Shown here: positions 1 to 8,494 of the stretch, in pieces
How the letters are laid out: every line of letters starts with the position of its first letter
How positions within the stretch are numbered: position 1 is the stretch's first letter
DNA from: Anaerolineales bacterium
GTDB taxonomy: Bacteria; Chloroflexota; Anaerolineae; Anaerolineales; UBA11579
Length of the DNA: 64,000 nt
NCBI GenBank assembly: GCA_025808555.1
Contig: CP075526.1
Location: 1,912,712-1,976,711 of the forward strand
Direction of reading: 5' to 3'
Program-made: the position numbers and the translations under genes
Notes under the pieces: generated by a model
What the model saw: the letters and a program-made list of their open reading frames with translations, nothing else
What the model was told of the DNA's origin: nothing
Databases searched by the model: none

Positions 1-555
1 GGCATCATGCTGCTGGCGGGCGACCGCAAGCGCGATGCGCTGTTTTTGGTGCTGGGGGCGATCACCAACGCTTCGCTGCAGGCGCTGCAGAAGTTCACGC
101 GACTGGGCTGGCTGATGCCGCGCCGCGAACGCGAGGCGGTGGGGGCGATGGGCCAGCAGTTGAAGCTGCGCACGCCGTCGTTGGATATGCCGGTGAGCTT
201 TCTCTCTGGTGGCAACCAGCAGAAGGTCGTGATGGCGCGCCCCTTCCTGCGTGATGATGTGAATGTGCTCCTGGCCGACGAGCCCACTCAGGGCGTGGAC
301 GTAGCCGCCCGTTTCGACATCTATGAAGCTTTGCATACCAAGGCCGCCGAGGGCGCAGCTGTAGTGGTGAAATCGAGCGATCCGATCGAGCTGGCCAGTT
401 TGTGCAACCGCGTGTTCGTCATCTCGCGCGGCCAGATCGTGCATGACATTCCGCAGGAGCATTTGAACGAGCGCACCATTATTGACGCCATGGTGCGCGG
501 CGCCAAGATCGGCAACGTGGAAGATCAGTTTGCGTTCGGTGGAAGAGAGGATTAG
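1..555 (+). CDS. ABC sugar/nucleoside importer ATP-binding protein, C-terminal part (cut by window edge)
   Basis: This is the C-terminal nucleotide-binding domain of an RbsA/MglA-type import ATPase, which hydrolyses ATP on the inner face of the membrane to drive solute uptake. The reading frame is open to the first base, so the N-terminal domain and the Walker A of this domain lie outside the window. Visible motifs are the ABC signature LSGGNQQKV, in the form typical of carbohydrate class 2 ATPases, and Walker B with the downstream VLLADEPTQGVD. The H-loop His is replaced by Ser (KSSDPIEL), which is usual for the second domain of this family. The stop codon touches the ATG of the permease gene, so the two are translated together. 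The substrate cannot be read; the neighbouring amidohydrolase suggests a nucleobase or related ring amide. Confidence 0.88.
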   Translation, partial: GIMLLAGDRKRDALFLVLGAITNASLQALQKFTRLGWLMPRREREAVGAMGQQLKLRTPSLDMPVSFLSGGNQQKVVMARPFLRDDVNVLLADEPTQGVDVAARFDIYEALHTKAAEGAAVVVKSSDPIELASLCNRVFVISRGQIVHDIPQEHLNERTIIDAMVRGAKIGNVEDQFAFGGRED

Positions 556-3009
556 ATGAACCGGAACAAGGAGCGGCTGAAGAAGGCCGCCATCCGCATC
601 CAGGAGTGGTATCCCCTGATGCTGCTCCTGCTGATGATCTATACGCTGGTGTCATATTCCGGCGGCAAGAGCAGCGCCTTCCTCTCCGAATACAACCTGA
701 GCAACCTGCTGCAGGCCACCCTGCCATTGGCGATCGTAGCCATGGCGCAGGTCAACGCCATGCTGGTGGGTTACCTGGATATTTCTGTGGGCGCCGTGAT
801 GTCCTTCAGCATCGTGGCGGCCTCTTTTATTGCGACGAATGATGCCTCGCCACAATCGGTGGCGATCGCCGCCGGCCTGATCATGCTGGGCGGCGTGCTG
901 GTGGGCTTGTTCAACTCGGTGCTGGTGCGCTGGGTCAAGCTGCCTTCTATTATTGCAACCCTGGCCACGCTCAGTATTCTGGAAGGCGTGGCGCTGGTGT
1001 TGCGCCCGGTGGCGTCCGGCACCATCAACGGCGCGGCGCTGGGCTTGCTGCGCACTAAGGTGGGTTGGGTGCCGGTGGCCTTCATCATTACGCTGGTGGT
1101 GGCGATCCTGTGGGATATCTGGCTGCGCCGCTCTGCGGGCGGCCTGCGCGTACGCGCCACGGGCCATGATGTGCGCTCTGGCCGCCGCCTCGGCATCCGG
1201 ACCAAGTGGGTACAGGTGCGCGGCCTGGTGCTCTCCGGCCTACTGGCTTCGATCGCCTCTTTCTTTCTTGCGGTGCAGGTGGGCGTGGGTGATGCCCGTG
1301 CCGGCACCACGTTTGCGCTCACCAGCATTGCGGCGGCGGCCCTCGGCGGCACCAGCCTGGCGGGTGGCGTAGGTCACTTTACCGGCGCGCTGGCTGTGAG
1401 CCTGTTCCTGGCGCTGATCAGCAACATGTTCTCGCTGCGTATCATCACCAGCAGCTGGCTGAACGACCCGATCGTGATGGGCAGCCTGACGATCATTGGC
1501 TTGGTGCTGTACCAGGTGCATGACCTGCGCATGCTCATCAAGGAAAACTGGAAGAAGCTGCGCCGCGTGTTTACGGCGCGTCGTGAACGCAATAAGGATT
1601 ATGCGGTGGCCAACGTGTTCGTTGAGCCGCCGGACACCGTTGAAAAGGGCCTGCCGGCCGGGCAGCAAATGTTGCTGAAAGGCGGCACGGTCATTTCGCT
1701 CGATCCCAAGATCGGCACGCTGCTGGTGGGCGATGTGCTCATCGAAGGCAGCAAGATCGTCCAGGTGGGGGCAAACATCCAGGCCAATGGCGCCACCCAG
1801 ATTGTGGACGCCAAGGGCATGATCGTGATGCCCGGCTTTGTGGACACGCACCGCCATATTTGGGAAGGTTTGCTGCGCAATATCGGCACGGATGTTCCGC
1901 TGGAAGGCCGCAGCAGCTACATTACTTTTGTGCTCGGCCGCCTTGGCCGCGCCTATCGCCCGCAGGATGCCTATGCCGGCAATATCGTCAGCGCGTTCGG
2001 CGCGGTGGATGCTGGTATCACTACGCTGCTGGACTGGTCGCACATTCAGGCTTCGCCGGAGCACACCGATGCGGTGGTGCAAGCCCTGCGCGATTCCAAC
2101 ATGCGCGCCGTGTTCGCCTACGGCTTCCCGTGGTGGGGCAAGTATGAGCCCAAGCAGCCGGGTTGGTTCGTGCGGGCGGCGCGGGCACACTTCACCGGCA
2201 AGGATCAGTTGCTGACCTATGCATTGGCGGCGGCCGGGCCGGAGTTCACTGACTTTGAGATCACCCGCTCGCACTGGAATATGGCGCGTTCGGTGGATGC
2301 ACGCATCACCACTCATGTGGGCGTGGGCACGTTTGGCCAGCGCCGCAAGGTGGAGGAGTTTGGGCGCAAGGGGCCGGAGCTGCTGGGGCCGGATACGACC
2401 TACATCCACTGCACCACGCTTAACGATACTGAGATCCAGATGATCGTCGATTCGGGCGGCTCGGTTTCGCTGGCGGCTCCGGTGGAGATGATGATGGGCC
2501 ACGGCATGCCGCCCACGCAAAAGTTCCTCGACCGCGGGCTGAAGCCCAGCCTGAGTGTGGACGTGGAGACCAACGTGCCGGGCGACATGTTCACGCAGAT
2601 GCGCTCGGTCATCTCGTTGCAGCACAGCCTGATCCACGAACGCCGGCTGGCGGGCGAGAGCGCGGTGCCCAACCTGATCACAGACCAGGACGTGCTGGAG
2701 TACGCCACAATCGAAGGGGCGCGGGCCAACGGGCTTGATCACAAGATCGGCACGCTGACCCCGGGCAAAGAGGCTGACATCATCATGCTGACCACCAACA
2801 AGATCAATGTCACGCCGCTCAACGACCCGGCGGCAGCGGTGGTGTGGGGCATGGACACCAGCAATATTGACACCGTGATGGTGGCCGGCAGGATCCTCAA
2901 GCGCGGCGGCCAGCTGGTGAATGTAGATCTCAACGCGGTGCAGAACATGGTGTACGACGCGCGTGATTATGTGCTGCGCCGCTCTCGCTTCAAACTGCCA
3001 ACCATCTAG
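556..3009 (+). CDS. Fusion protein: RbsC-type ABC permease + amidohydrolase (TrzN/AtzA/SsnA-like)
   Basis: Residues 1-330 are a hydrophobic permease of the BPD_transp_2 family (RbsC/XylH type). They have about eight to ten membrane segments and the conserved loop GGTSLAGG near residue 264. After a charged linker (about 331-375), residues 380-817 form an amidohydrolase of the cytosine-deaminase/chlorohydrolase group. This part has a small N-terminal beta domain, the metal-binding H-x-H pair H432/H434 (FVDTHRH), further His residues in ITTHVG and YIHC, and an Asp in LSVDVET. This would couple uptake to cytoplasmic deamination or hydrolysis in one polypeptide. No stop or convincing ribosome-binding site separates the halves, although an ATG at residue 382 could in principle start a free enzyme. 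Family members are normally separate proteins. The substrate is unknown. Confidence 0.85.
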   Translation: MNRNKERLKKAAIRIQEWYPLMLLLLMIYTLVSYSGGKSSAFLSEYNLSNLLQATLPLAIVAMAQVNAMLVGYLDISVGAVMSFSIVAASFIATNDASPQSVAIAAGLIMLGGVLVGLFNSVLVRWVKLPSIIATLATLSILEGVALVLRPVASGTINGAALGLLRTKVGWVPVAFIITLVVAILWDIWLRRSAGGLRVRATGHDVRSGRRLGIRTKWVQVRGLVLSGLLASIASFFLAVQVGVGDARAGTTFALTSIAAAALGGTSLAGGVGHFTGALAVSLFLALISNMFSLRIITSSWLNDPIVMGSLTIIGLVLYQVHDLRMLIKENWKKLRRVFTARRERNKDYAVANVFVEPPDTVEKGLPAGQQMLLKGGTVISLDPKIGTLLVGDVLIEGSKIVQVGANIQANGATQIVDAKGMIVMPGFVDTHRHIWEGLLRNIGTDVPLEGRSSYITFVLGRLGRAYRPQDAYAGNIVSAFGAVDAGITTLLDWSHIQASPEHTDAVVQALRDSNMRAVFAYGFPWWGKYEPKQPGWFVRAARAHFTGKDQLLTYALAAAGPEFTDFEITRSHWNMARSVDARITTHVGVGTFGQRRKVEEFGRKGPELLGPDTTYIHCTTLNDTEIQMIVDSGGSVSLAAPVEMMMGHGMPPTQKFLDRGLKPSLSVDVETNVPGDMFTQMRSVISLQHSLIHERRLAGESAVPNLITDQDVLEYATIEGARANGLDHKIGTLTPGKEADIIMLTTNKINVTPLNDPAAAVVWGMDTSNIDTVMVAGRILKRGGQLVNVDLNAVQNMVYDARDYVLRRSRFKLPTI

Positions 3010-3052
3010 CCATTCATTGCCGCGGACAACCGCCTGCAGTTCAGGAGTGAAA

Positions 3053-3955
3053 ATGAAGGAACGCTTTTTAGTACGTACGGCAGACCAGGCCGACTTTGTG
3101 CTACCCAAGGCCTTTGAGGGCATCAGTAAGGGATTCAGCCGCTGGTCTATTGTCAACGGCGAGTCAGGCTCAGTGCACCAAGAGTTCAATATTTGCGAGC
3201 TGGAGCCCGGCGGCCACGTGGATACGCACCTGCACACGTTCGAAGAGAGCGTGTATGTGCTGGAAGGCGAGCTGATCTGCGAAACCGGCGACGGCGCGTT
3301 CGCGTTGGAGAAGGGCGACTATGGCCTGATCCATGTGGGCGCCGCGCACGGCTACAAGAACCGCGGCGCCGGCAAAGTGCGCTGGGTGGAGATGTTGGCC
3401 CCGCAACCACGGCTGTGGAAGGACGGCGATGTGTTCCCGGTCAAGGGGCGGGTGGCCCAGGTGGGCGAGCCGATCCGCGTCAATCCACGCGATACGCGTA
3501 CGCGTTTCTTTGGCAATATCACTGATCAGCACATGGACCCTGGCAAACAATCGCAGGAGTTGCTGGCCGTTTCGGGCAGCATGCGCACGGCGCTGCTGGT
3601 GTACACCGGCATTACGGTCAAGATGATGGTGGATAGCGACCTGGGCGCCCACTTGCACACCATGTTCATGGTCAAGTACATCCCCGGCGGCGGGGCCGGC
3701 AGCCATGACCACCCGTTCGAAGAGACTTACATGATCCTGGACGGCGAGGTGGAGGCCTGGTTCGACAACCAGACCTTTACTCTGAAGCCCGGCGATGTGG
3801 CCTGGGCCGGGGTGGGCTGCGTGCACGGCTTCAAGAACAAGATGAACACCACGGTGCAGTGGCTCGAAACCTCGGCGCCGCAATCCCCCTCGCGGCATGC
3901 GTATCGCTTTGGCCGTGACTGGGATTATTTTGAAGAGCAACTGAAGAACGAGTAA
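3053..3955 (+). CDS. Bicupin protein, (S)-ureidoglycine aminohydrolase-like
   Basis: A 300-residue protein with two cupin barrels. The first carries THLHTFEESVYVLEGE and the second SHDHPFEETYMILDGE, each followed by a second His strand (AAHGYKN, CVHGFKN). These are typical metal ligands. Two-cupin proteins of this size include (S)-ureidoglycine aminohydrolase (UGHY/YlbA), which acts in ureide catabolism and releases ammonia. The adjoining transporter-amidohydrolase fusion would suit a purine or ureide route, but that is inference. The start was placed at the ATG preceded by AGGAG nine bases upstream, because an earlier in-frame start would overlap the fusion gene by 47 bases. It probably shares a transcript with the genes on both sides. 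Confidence 0.75.
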   Translation: MKERFLVRTADQADFVLPKAFEGISKGFSRWSIVNGESGSVHQEFNICELEPGGHVDTHLHTFEESVYVLEGELICETGDGAFALEKGDYGLIHVGAAHGYKNRGAGKVRWVEMLAPQPRLWKDGDVFPVKGRVAQVGEPIRVNPRDTRTRFFGNITDQHMDPGKQSQELLAVSGSMRTALLVYTGITVKMMVDSDLGAHLHTMFMVKYIPGGGAGSHDHPFEETYMILDGEVEAWFDNQTFTLKPGDVAWAGVGCVHGFKNKMNTTVQWLETSAPQSPSRHAYRFGRDWDYFEEQLKNE

Positions 3956-3972
3956 GGCAGAGGAGACACCTG

Positions 3973-4671
3973 ATGGCAGACAAGGGCACTGTTGTAGTTG
4001 TAGGCGGAACGTCTGAGCTGGGCAAGGCGCTAGCCTTGCACTATGCCGGCAAGGGCCACCCGGTGGTTGTGACCGGCCGCGAGGCCGGCCGCGCCCAGAA
4101 GGTGGCCGAGGAGATCGGCAACGGCGCGATCGGTGTGAACTTTGACCTGAGCAAGCCGCGCGACATTGCCAAGGCGCTGGCGGATGTGAAGGACGTGCAA
4201 TACCTGGTGCTGGTGTCGATCGCTCGCGACGAGAACAGCATTAAAACTTACGACATTGACCAGGCAGTGGAGCTGGTGACCCTAAAGCTGGTAGGCTACC
4301 CCGAAGTGGTGCATGCCTTGCTGCCGCAGATGCGGGCAGACGGCTGCGTGCTGATGTACGGCGGCATGGCCAAGGAGCGCCCGTACCCCGGCTCGGCCAC
4401 GGTGACCACGATCAACGGTGGTGTCAGCACGCTGGTGCGGGCCATGTCGGTTGAGCTCTCGCCGCTGCGCGTGAACGCGATCCATCCGGGCGTGGTGGGC
4501 GAGACGCCGTATTGGGCAGACAAACCGGCCGGCGTGCTGGAGGCGCTCTCCGCCCGCACGCTGACCAAGAAACTGGTGACGATCAAGGATGTGACTGATG
4601 CGGCCATCTTCCTGCTGGAAAACCAGGGCGTCAACGGAGTGAATTTGGATGTAGATGGCGGCTGGTGGTAG
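3973..4671 (+). CDS. SDR-family protein with degenerate catalytic motif
   Basis: A Rossmann-fold protein of the short-chain dehydrogenase/reductase family, 232 residues, the usual size. The nucleotide-binding loop reads GGTSELG at residues 11-17, a variant of TGxxxGxG. The C-terminal region SPLRVNAIHPGVV and the GVNGVNLDVDGGW ending are classic SDR signatures. However, the YxxxK catalytic pair is missing: where YSASK is expected, the chain reads VTTINGGVS. It may therefore be a non-catalytic NAD(P)-binding protein or use other residues. A strong AGGAG lies just before the ATG, 17 bases after the bicupin stop, and a terminator follows, so this is the last gene of the catabolic operon. Confidence 0.8.
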   Translation: MADKGTVVVVGGTSELGKALALHYAGKGHPVVVTGREAGRAQKVAEEIGNGAIGVNFDLSKPRDIAKALADVKDVQYLVLVSIARDENSIKTYDIDQAVELVTLKLVGYPEVVHALLPQMRADGCVLMYGGMAKERPYPGSATVTTINGGVSTLVRAMSVELSPLRVNAIHPGVVGETPYWADKPAGVLEALSARTLTKKLVTIKDVTDAAIFLLENQGVNGVNLDVDGGWW

Positions 4672-4695
4672 GAATTCTCCAGCCATGAAGAACAG

Positions 4696-4723
4696 AAAAA
4701 CACGGCCACAAGGCCGTGTTTTT
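4696..4723. terminator. Rho-independent terminator, bidirectional
   Basis: Twelve-base stem AAAAACACGGCC / GGCCGTGTTTTT with an ACAA loop, followed by a run of ten T on the plus strand. It lies between the convergent SDR gene (plus) and gltX (minus); its A-rich left arm also gives U-rich RNA in the other direction. Confidence 0.9.
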
Positions 4724-4749
4724 TTTTTGTCGTTTGGGTGAGGTTCTTT

Positions 4750-6240
4750 CTAGCTGAGCTTGCTGAGTGCGTCCACCCCCGCCCGCAGGCGGGCCAGCAC
4801 CGTCTCGCGGCCGATGAGCTCCATGCTCTCGAAGAGCGGCGGGCTGATCTCCTGGCCGGTGGTGGCGTTGCGCAGCTGGGTGAACAGGGCGCCGGCCTTG
4901 ATGCCGAGCTCGTCGGCGGCGGCGCGCATGGGCGCCGCGGCGGCCGAGGCGGTCAGCTCCGGCAAGGCTTCGAGGATGTTGAGCGCCTTGGCCAGCACGG
5001 CGGCGGACTCGGCGGCGGTCTTGTCTTTGAGCAGCAGCTTCTCGGCCGGCACGTCTACGCTGGGGCGGAAGAAGAAACCGGCGATCTCAGGCGCATCGTC
5101 CAGCGTGACGATGCGCTCCTGGATTAGCGGCGTGATGCGCGCCAGCAGGGCCGGGTCGGCCTGGTAGCCGGAGCGCTCGAAGAAGGGCAGCAGGCGGCGA
5201 GCCAGCTCCTCGGCGGGCAGGGCGCGGATGTGCAGCCCGTTGAAATGGTCCAGCTTCTTGAAGTCGATCGCCGCGGGCGACGGGTTGAGCTTGGCGATGT
5301 CGAACTTTTCAATAAGGTCGGGCAGGGTGAAGAATTCGGTCTTGTCGTCGTAGCTCCAGCCCATCAGTACGATCCAGTTGATGACGCCCTCGGGCAGGTA
5401 GCCCATCTGGGCCAGGTCCTGAATGAAGATCGACTGTCCGGTCAGCTTCATGGCTTCGGTCTCGCGCTTGCTCATCTTGCCCTTGCCGCTAGGCTTGAGG
5501 AAGACTGAAAGGTGGATCCACTTGGGTTGAGGCCAGCCAAAGGCTTCGTAGATGTGCACATGCAAGGGTAGGCTGGGCAGCCACTCCTCGCCGCGCAGCA
5601 CATGGGTGATGCCCATCAGATGGTCATCCACCATGGCGGCCAGGTGATAGAGGGCGTGGCCGTCGCTCTTGAGCAGGACGCGGTCGTCGATGGTGCGGTT
5701 CTGCACGGTGATGTCGCCGCGCAGCTCGTCGTGCACGGTGATGCTGCCGTCCTTGGGCGCTTTGAAGCGCACCACATGCGTCTCGCCGGCCGCCACGTGC
5801 TGCTTGGCCTCGGCCAGCGGCAGGTTACGGCACTTGCCGGAGTAGTGGGGCGGCTGTTTGGCTTCCTGCTGGGCTTTGCGCACTGCATCCAGCTCGGCCG
5901 GCGTGCAGAAACAATAGAAGGCCTTGCCGTTCTCCACCAACTGTTCGGCGTGCTGGCGGTAGATCTCCATGCGCTTGGATTGGTAATACGGCTCGTGCGG
6001 GCCGCCTACACCCGGGCCTTCGTCCCACTGCAGGCCCAGCCATTGCAGGCTGCTGGTCAGGTCTTGCTCGGCGTCCGGGTTGTAGCGCTTCTGGTCGGTG
6101 TCCTCGATGCGCAAAATATATTGCCCGCCGGTTTGGTGGGCAAGCAGGTAGTTATACAGGGCGGTGCGGCCGCTACCCAGGTGGGTAAGGCCCGTGGGAG
6201 AGGGCGCGAAGCGCACTCGGGCTGCGTTGGTCTGCGTCAT
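4750..6240 (-). CDS. gltX: Glutamate--tRNA ligase
   Basis: Class I aminoacyl-tRNA synthetase that charges tRNA-Glu (and, where an amidotransferase is present, tRNA-Gln) with glutamate in the cytoplasm. The 496-residue length is normal. The HIGH-type motif appears in FAPSPTGLTHLGSG at residues 11-24, the conserved RIEDTDQKR follows, and the KMSKS-type loop is KMSKRE near residue 256. The rest is the helical anticodon-binding domain. It lies 17 bases downstream of rodA on the same strand, so it is probably transcribed with it. The housekeeping assignment is secure; discriminating versus non-discriminating specificity cannot be read here. Confidence 0.97.
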   Translation of the reverse strand: MTQTNAARVRFAPSPTGLTHLGSGRTALYNYLLAHQTGGQYILRIEDTDQKRYNPDAEQDLTSSLQWLGLQWDEGPGVGGPHEPYYQSKRMEIYRQHAEQLVENGKAFYCFCTPAELDAVRKAQQEAKQPPHYSGKCRNLPLAEAKQHVAAGETHVVRFKAPKDGSITVHDELRGDITVQNRTIDDRVLLKSDGHALYHLAAMVDDHLMGITHVLRGEEWLPSLPLHVHIYEAFGWPQPKWIHLSVFLKPSGKGKMSKRETEAMKLTGQSIFIQDLAQMGYLPEGVINWIVLMGWSYDDKTEFFTLPDLIEKFDIAKLNPSPAAIDFKKLDHFNGLHIRALPAEELARRLLPFFERSGYQADPALLARITPLIQERIVTLDDAPEIAGFFFRPSVDVPAEKLLLKDKTAAESAAVLAKALNILEALPELTASAAAAPMRAAADELGIKAGALFTQLRNATTGQEISPPLFESMELIGRETVLARLRAGVDALSKLS

Positions 6241-6257
6241 GTACTGCGAAGCCTTTG

Positions 6258-7364
6258 CTATGAGAAGTTGAGGGATCGGTGACGAGCGATCACGCTTTGC
6301 ACCAACCCGATACCAAACATAAAGGTCAGCAATGAACTCCCGCCCGCGCTGACAAATGGCAACGGCAGGCCGGTAACAGGTAACAGTTGTATGTTCATGC
6401 CGACATTCACGATGGTATGCAGCGCAATAATAACGCCAATTCCGTAAGCGATCAGCGAACCAAACGCATCTTGAGAAAGCCGCGCGGCGCGCACACAGCG
6501 CCAGATGATAAAAAGCTGCATGCCCAGAACGGCCATTGCGCCCACCAGGCCAAACTCCGCAGAGATGGCCGAGAAAATGAAGTCGTTGTGGCGCACCTTT
6601 AGGAAACGCAGCTGGACTTGGGTGGCCTGACCATACCCTTGGCCGAGCACACCGCCGGAACCGATGCTGATGAGCGCCTGGGTAACGTTGTAGCTGCTGC
6701 CGTAGCGTGCATCCTCTTCGGGGGCAATAAAGCGAATGATGCGGTCGCGCTGGTAGTCTTGCAGCAAGGGAAAGCTGATCACGGCAGCCAAGAGGCCACC
6801 TACAATGAACAGGGCCAAATGTTTGAGTTTAAGCCCGCTGGCCCACAGCAGCGAGAACCAAACGGTGAGCAGAACGATTGAAGTGCTGAGATTGGGCTGT
6901 AGCAGGATGAGGACCACCAGGCCGGCGGTCAGCAGCACGCTGCGGGCCACCCAACGCAGATCGCCGATCTTGTCACGGTTGCGGGCGAAGAAGTCGGCCA
7001 GGATGATGATCATGGTGATCTTGGCCAGCTCGGAGGGCTGCAGCACCACCAGGCCGATGTTGAGCCAGCGCTGGGCGCCGAAGCTGGTCTGGCCAGCCAA
7101 AATGGTGAAGAGCAGCAAGACCACCAGCAGCACATAGAGCACACGACTGGCCGAGATCCACAAGCGGTAATCGAGCAGGGTGCAAACAACGATAACGGCC
7201 AGGCCGGCAAGGGCAAAGTAGATCTGGCGGCCCAGCACGTTGAGCTCGACCAGTTCGGCGTTGCCAGCGATGGCGGAGCGGATCATGGCCACGCCAAAGG
7301 TGAGCAGCACTACGACTGCGCCGAGCAGCCAAAAGTCAAAGTGTCGCCAGATAGCGGTTCGCAT
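6258..7364 (-). CDS. rodA: Peptidoglycan glycosyltransferase RodA
   Basis: SEDS-family polytopic membrane enzyme, 368 residues with about ten membrane segments. It polymerises lipid II into glycan strands for cell elongation, working with PBP2 under MreB control. Family signatures are visible: QPSELAKI, RHNDFIFSAISAEFG (containing the essential Asp) and the C-terminal PVTGLPLPFVSAGGSS. The partner PBP2, MreB, MreC and MreD genes are on the same strand 2-6 kb upstream, which favours RodA over FtsW. A hairpin between minE and this gene suggests partial transcriptional separation from min. Its ATG has only a weak ribosome-binding site. Confidence 0.95.
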   Translation of the reverse strand: MRTAIWRHFDFWLLGAVVVLLTFGVAMIRSAIAGNAELVELNVLGRQIYFALAGLAVIVVCTLLDYRLWISASRVLYVLLVVLLLFTILAGQTSFGAQRWLNIGLVVLQPSELAKITMIIILADFFARNRDKIGDLRWVARSVLLTAGLVVLILLQPNLSTSIVLLTVWFSLLWASGLKLKHLALFIVGGLLAAVISFPLLQDYQRDRIIRFIAPEEDARYGSSYNVTQALISIGSGGVLGQGYGQATQVQLRFLKVRHNDFIFSAISAEFGLVGAMAVLGMQLFIIWRCVRAARLSQDAFGSLIAYGIGVIIALHTIVNVGMNIQLLPVTGLPLPFVSAGGSSLLTFMFGIGLVQSVIARHRSLNFS

Positions 7365-7390
7365 GGGGTCTCGCCAACAGGATAAAGAAA

Positions 7391-7414
7391 TCTGCCCTGC
7401 AAGCGCAGGGCAGA
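7391..7414 (-). terminator. Terminator or attenuator after minE
   Basis: Perfect 10-bp hairpin TCTGCCCTGC / GCAGGGCAGA with a four-base loop, directly after the minE stop on the minus strand and followed by TTTCTTTATC. The tail is only moderately T-rich, so it may attenuate rather than fully stop transcription into rodA. Confidence 0.65.
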
Positions 7415-7417
7415 TTA

Positions 7418-7684
7418 TTACTCAGATGAGGACTGCTTTGGGGCGGCTTTAATGGGAATCTCAGCCTGCAGTGTGGCGCTACGGCCCTCTTGCACCATCT
7501 CCACGCGCACGGCGTGGCGGTCCACATCAATATGGCGCGCCACGACCTCGATGAGCTCCTGGCGCAGCGAGTCCATCACGCCAGGGGGCAGGACGCTACG
7601 ATCATGGATCAACACGACGCGCAGGCGGTCCTTGGCGGTACTGGCGCTGCGCTTGCGCCCGAGGAGTTCGCTCAGGCTAGGCAT
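7418..7684 (-). CDS. minE: Cell division topological specificity factor MinE
   Basis: An 88-residue protein that stimulates MinD ATPase and drives the redistribution of MinCD away from mid-cell. The sequence AKDRLRVVLIHDR (residues 16-28) is the conserved anti-MinCD helix/strand that contacts MinD, and the C-terminal half matches the dimerising topological-specificity domain (VVARHIDVDRHAVRVEM). The start overlaps the end of minD by eight bases, showing translational coupling. It is the last gene of minC-minD-minE. Confidence 0.93.
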   Translation of the reverse strand: MPSLSELLGRKRSASTAKDRLRVVLIHDRSVLPPGVMDSLRQELIEVVARHIDVDRHAVRVEMVQEGRSATLQAEIPIKAAPKQSSSE

Positions 7685-8489
7685 TGCGCCCTTCTTTGGT
7701 CTTCATCAGCTTGGAGAGGCGGCCAAGGAAGCCGCTGTTGCCGTTGCTGGCACTGAAAGGGACTTCTTCGCCGGTAAGGCGGCGGGCAATATCGCGGAAG
7801 GCCTGGCCGGTCTTGCTCTTGGGCTCGAGGGCGATGGGGGCACCCTTGTTGGTGCTGACCAGTACGGCGGTGTCATCCGGCACAATGCCGATGAGTTCGA
7901 CTGCCAGCAGTTCAAGCACGTCGGCTACTGCCAGCATGTCGCCGCGCTCGACCATTTCGGTGTTTATGCGGTTGACCACCAGCTTGGCGGGGCCTTTCTG
8001 CTCAGCCTCCACCAGGCCAATGATGCGGTCAGCATCGCGCACGGCGGAAACTTCAGGATTGGTGATGATCACCACTTCGTCGGCGGGAGCGATAGCGTTC
8101 TTGAAGCCGCGCTCAATACCGGCAGGCGAATCGATCACGATGTAGTCAAAGTCCTTGCGCAGCTCATCGCAAATGCGCACCATGTCTTTGGGGGCCACCG
8201 CGTTTTTGTCACGCGTTTGTGCGGCGGGGATGAGATAGAGCTCCTCCAGCCGCTTGTCGCGGATCATAGCCTGGCGTACCTTGCAGCGGCCTTCCACCAC
8301 GTCTACCAAGTCGTAGACGATGCGGTTCTCGAGGCCCAGCACAACGTCAAGGTTGCGCAGGCCGATATCGGCGTCCATGCAGACCACTTTGTGGCCCATG
8401 GCCGCCAGGGCGGCGCTGATGTTGGCAGTGGCGGTGGTTTTACCCACGCCGCCTTTGCCTGAAGTAATGGTTATTACGCGTCCAGTCAT
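7677..8489 (-). CDS. minD: Septum site-determining ATPase MinD
   Basis: ParA/MinD-family ATPase, 270 residues, that binds the membrane in its ATP form and recruits MinC to block FtsZ rings at wrong sites. It shows the deviant Walker A SGKGGVGKTT at residues 10-19, the switch region MDADIGLRNLD, and a C-terminal amphipathic membrane-targeting helix (FLGRLSKLMKTK). The start was set at ATG 8489, five bases after the minC stop, with AGGA at the end of minC as ribosome-binding site. An earlier in-frame start would run back into minC. Confidence 0.96.
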   Translation of the reverse strand: MTGRVITITSGKGGVGKTTATANISAALAAMGHKVVCMDADIGLRNLDVVLGLENRIVYDLVDVVEGRCKVRQAMIRDKRLEELYLIPAAQTRDKNAVAPKDMVRICDELRKDFDYIVIDSPAGIERGFKNAIAPADEVVIITNPEVSAVRDADRIIGLVEAEQKGPAKLVVNRINTEMVERGDMLAVADVLELLAVELIGIVPDDTAVLVSTNKGAPIALEPKSKTGQAFRDIARRLTGEEVPFSASNGNSGFLGRLSKLMKTKEGRNA

Positions 8490-8494
8490 CGTAT

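Noticed and set aside
1240-3237. A 665-codon open frame on the minus strand opposite the permease-amidohydrolase gene
   Set aside because: It is the antisense shadow of a GC-rich gene: its composition is His/Arg/Gln-rich with no domain, while the plus-strand frame has clear motifs.
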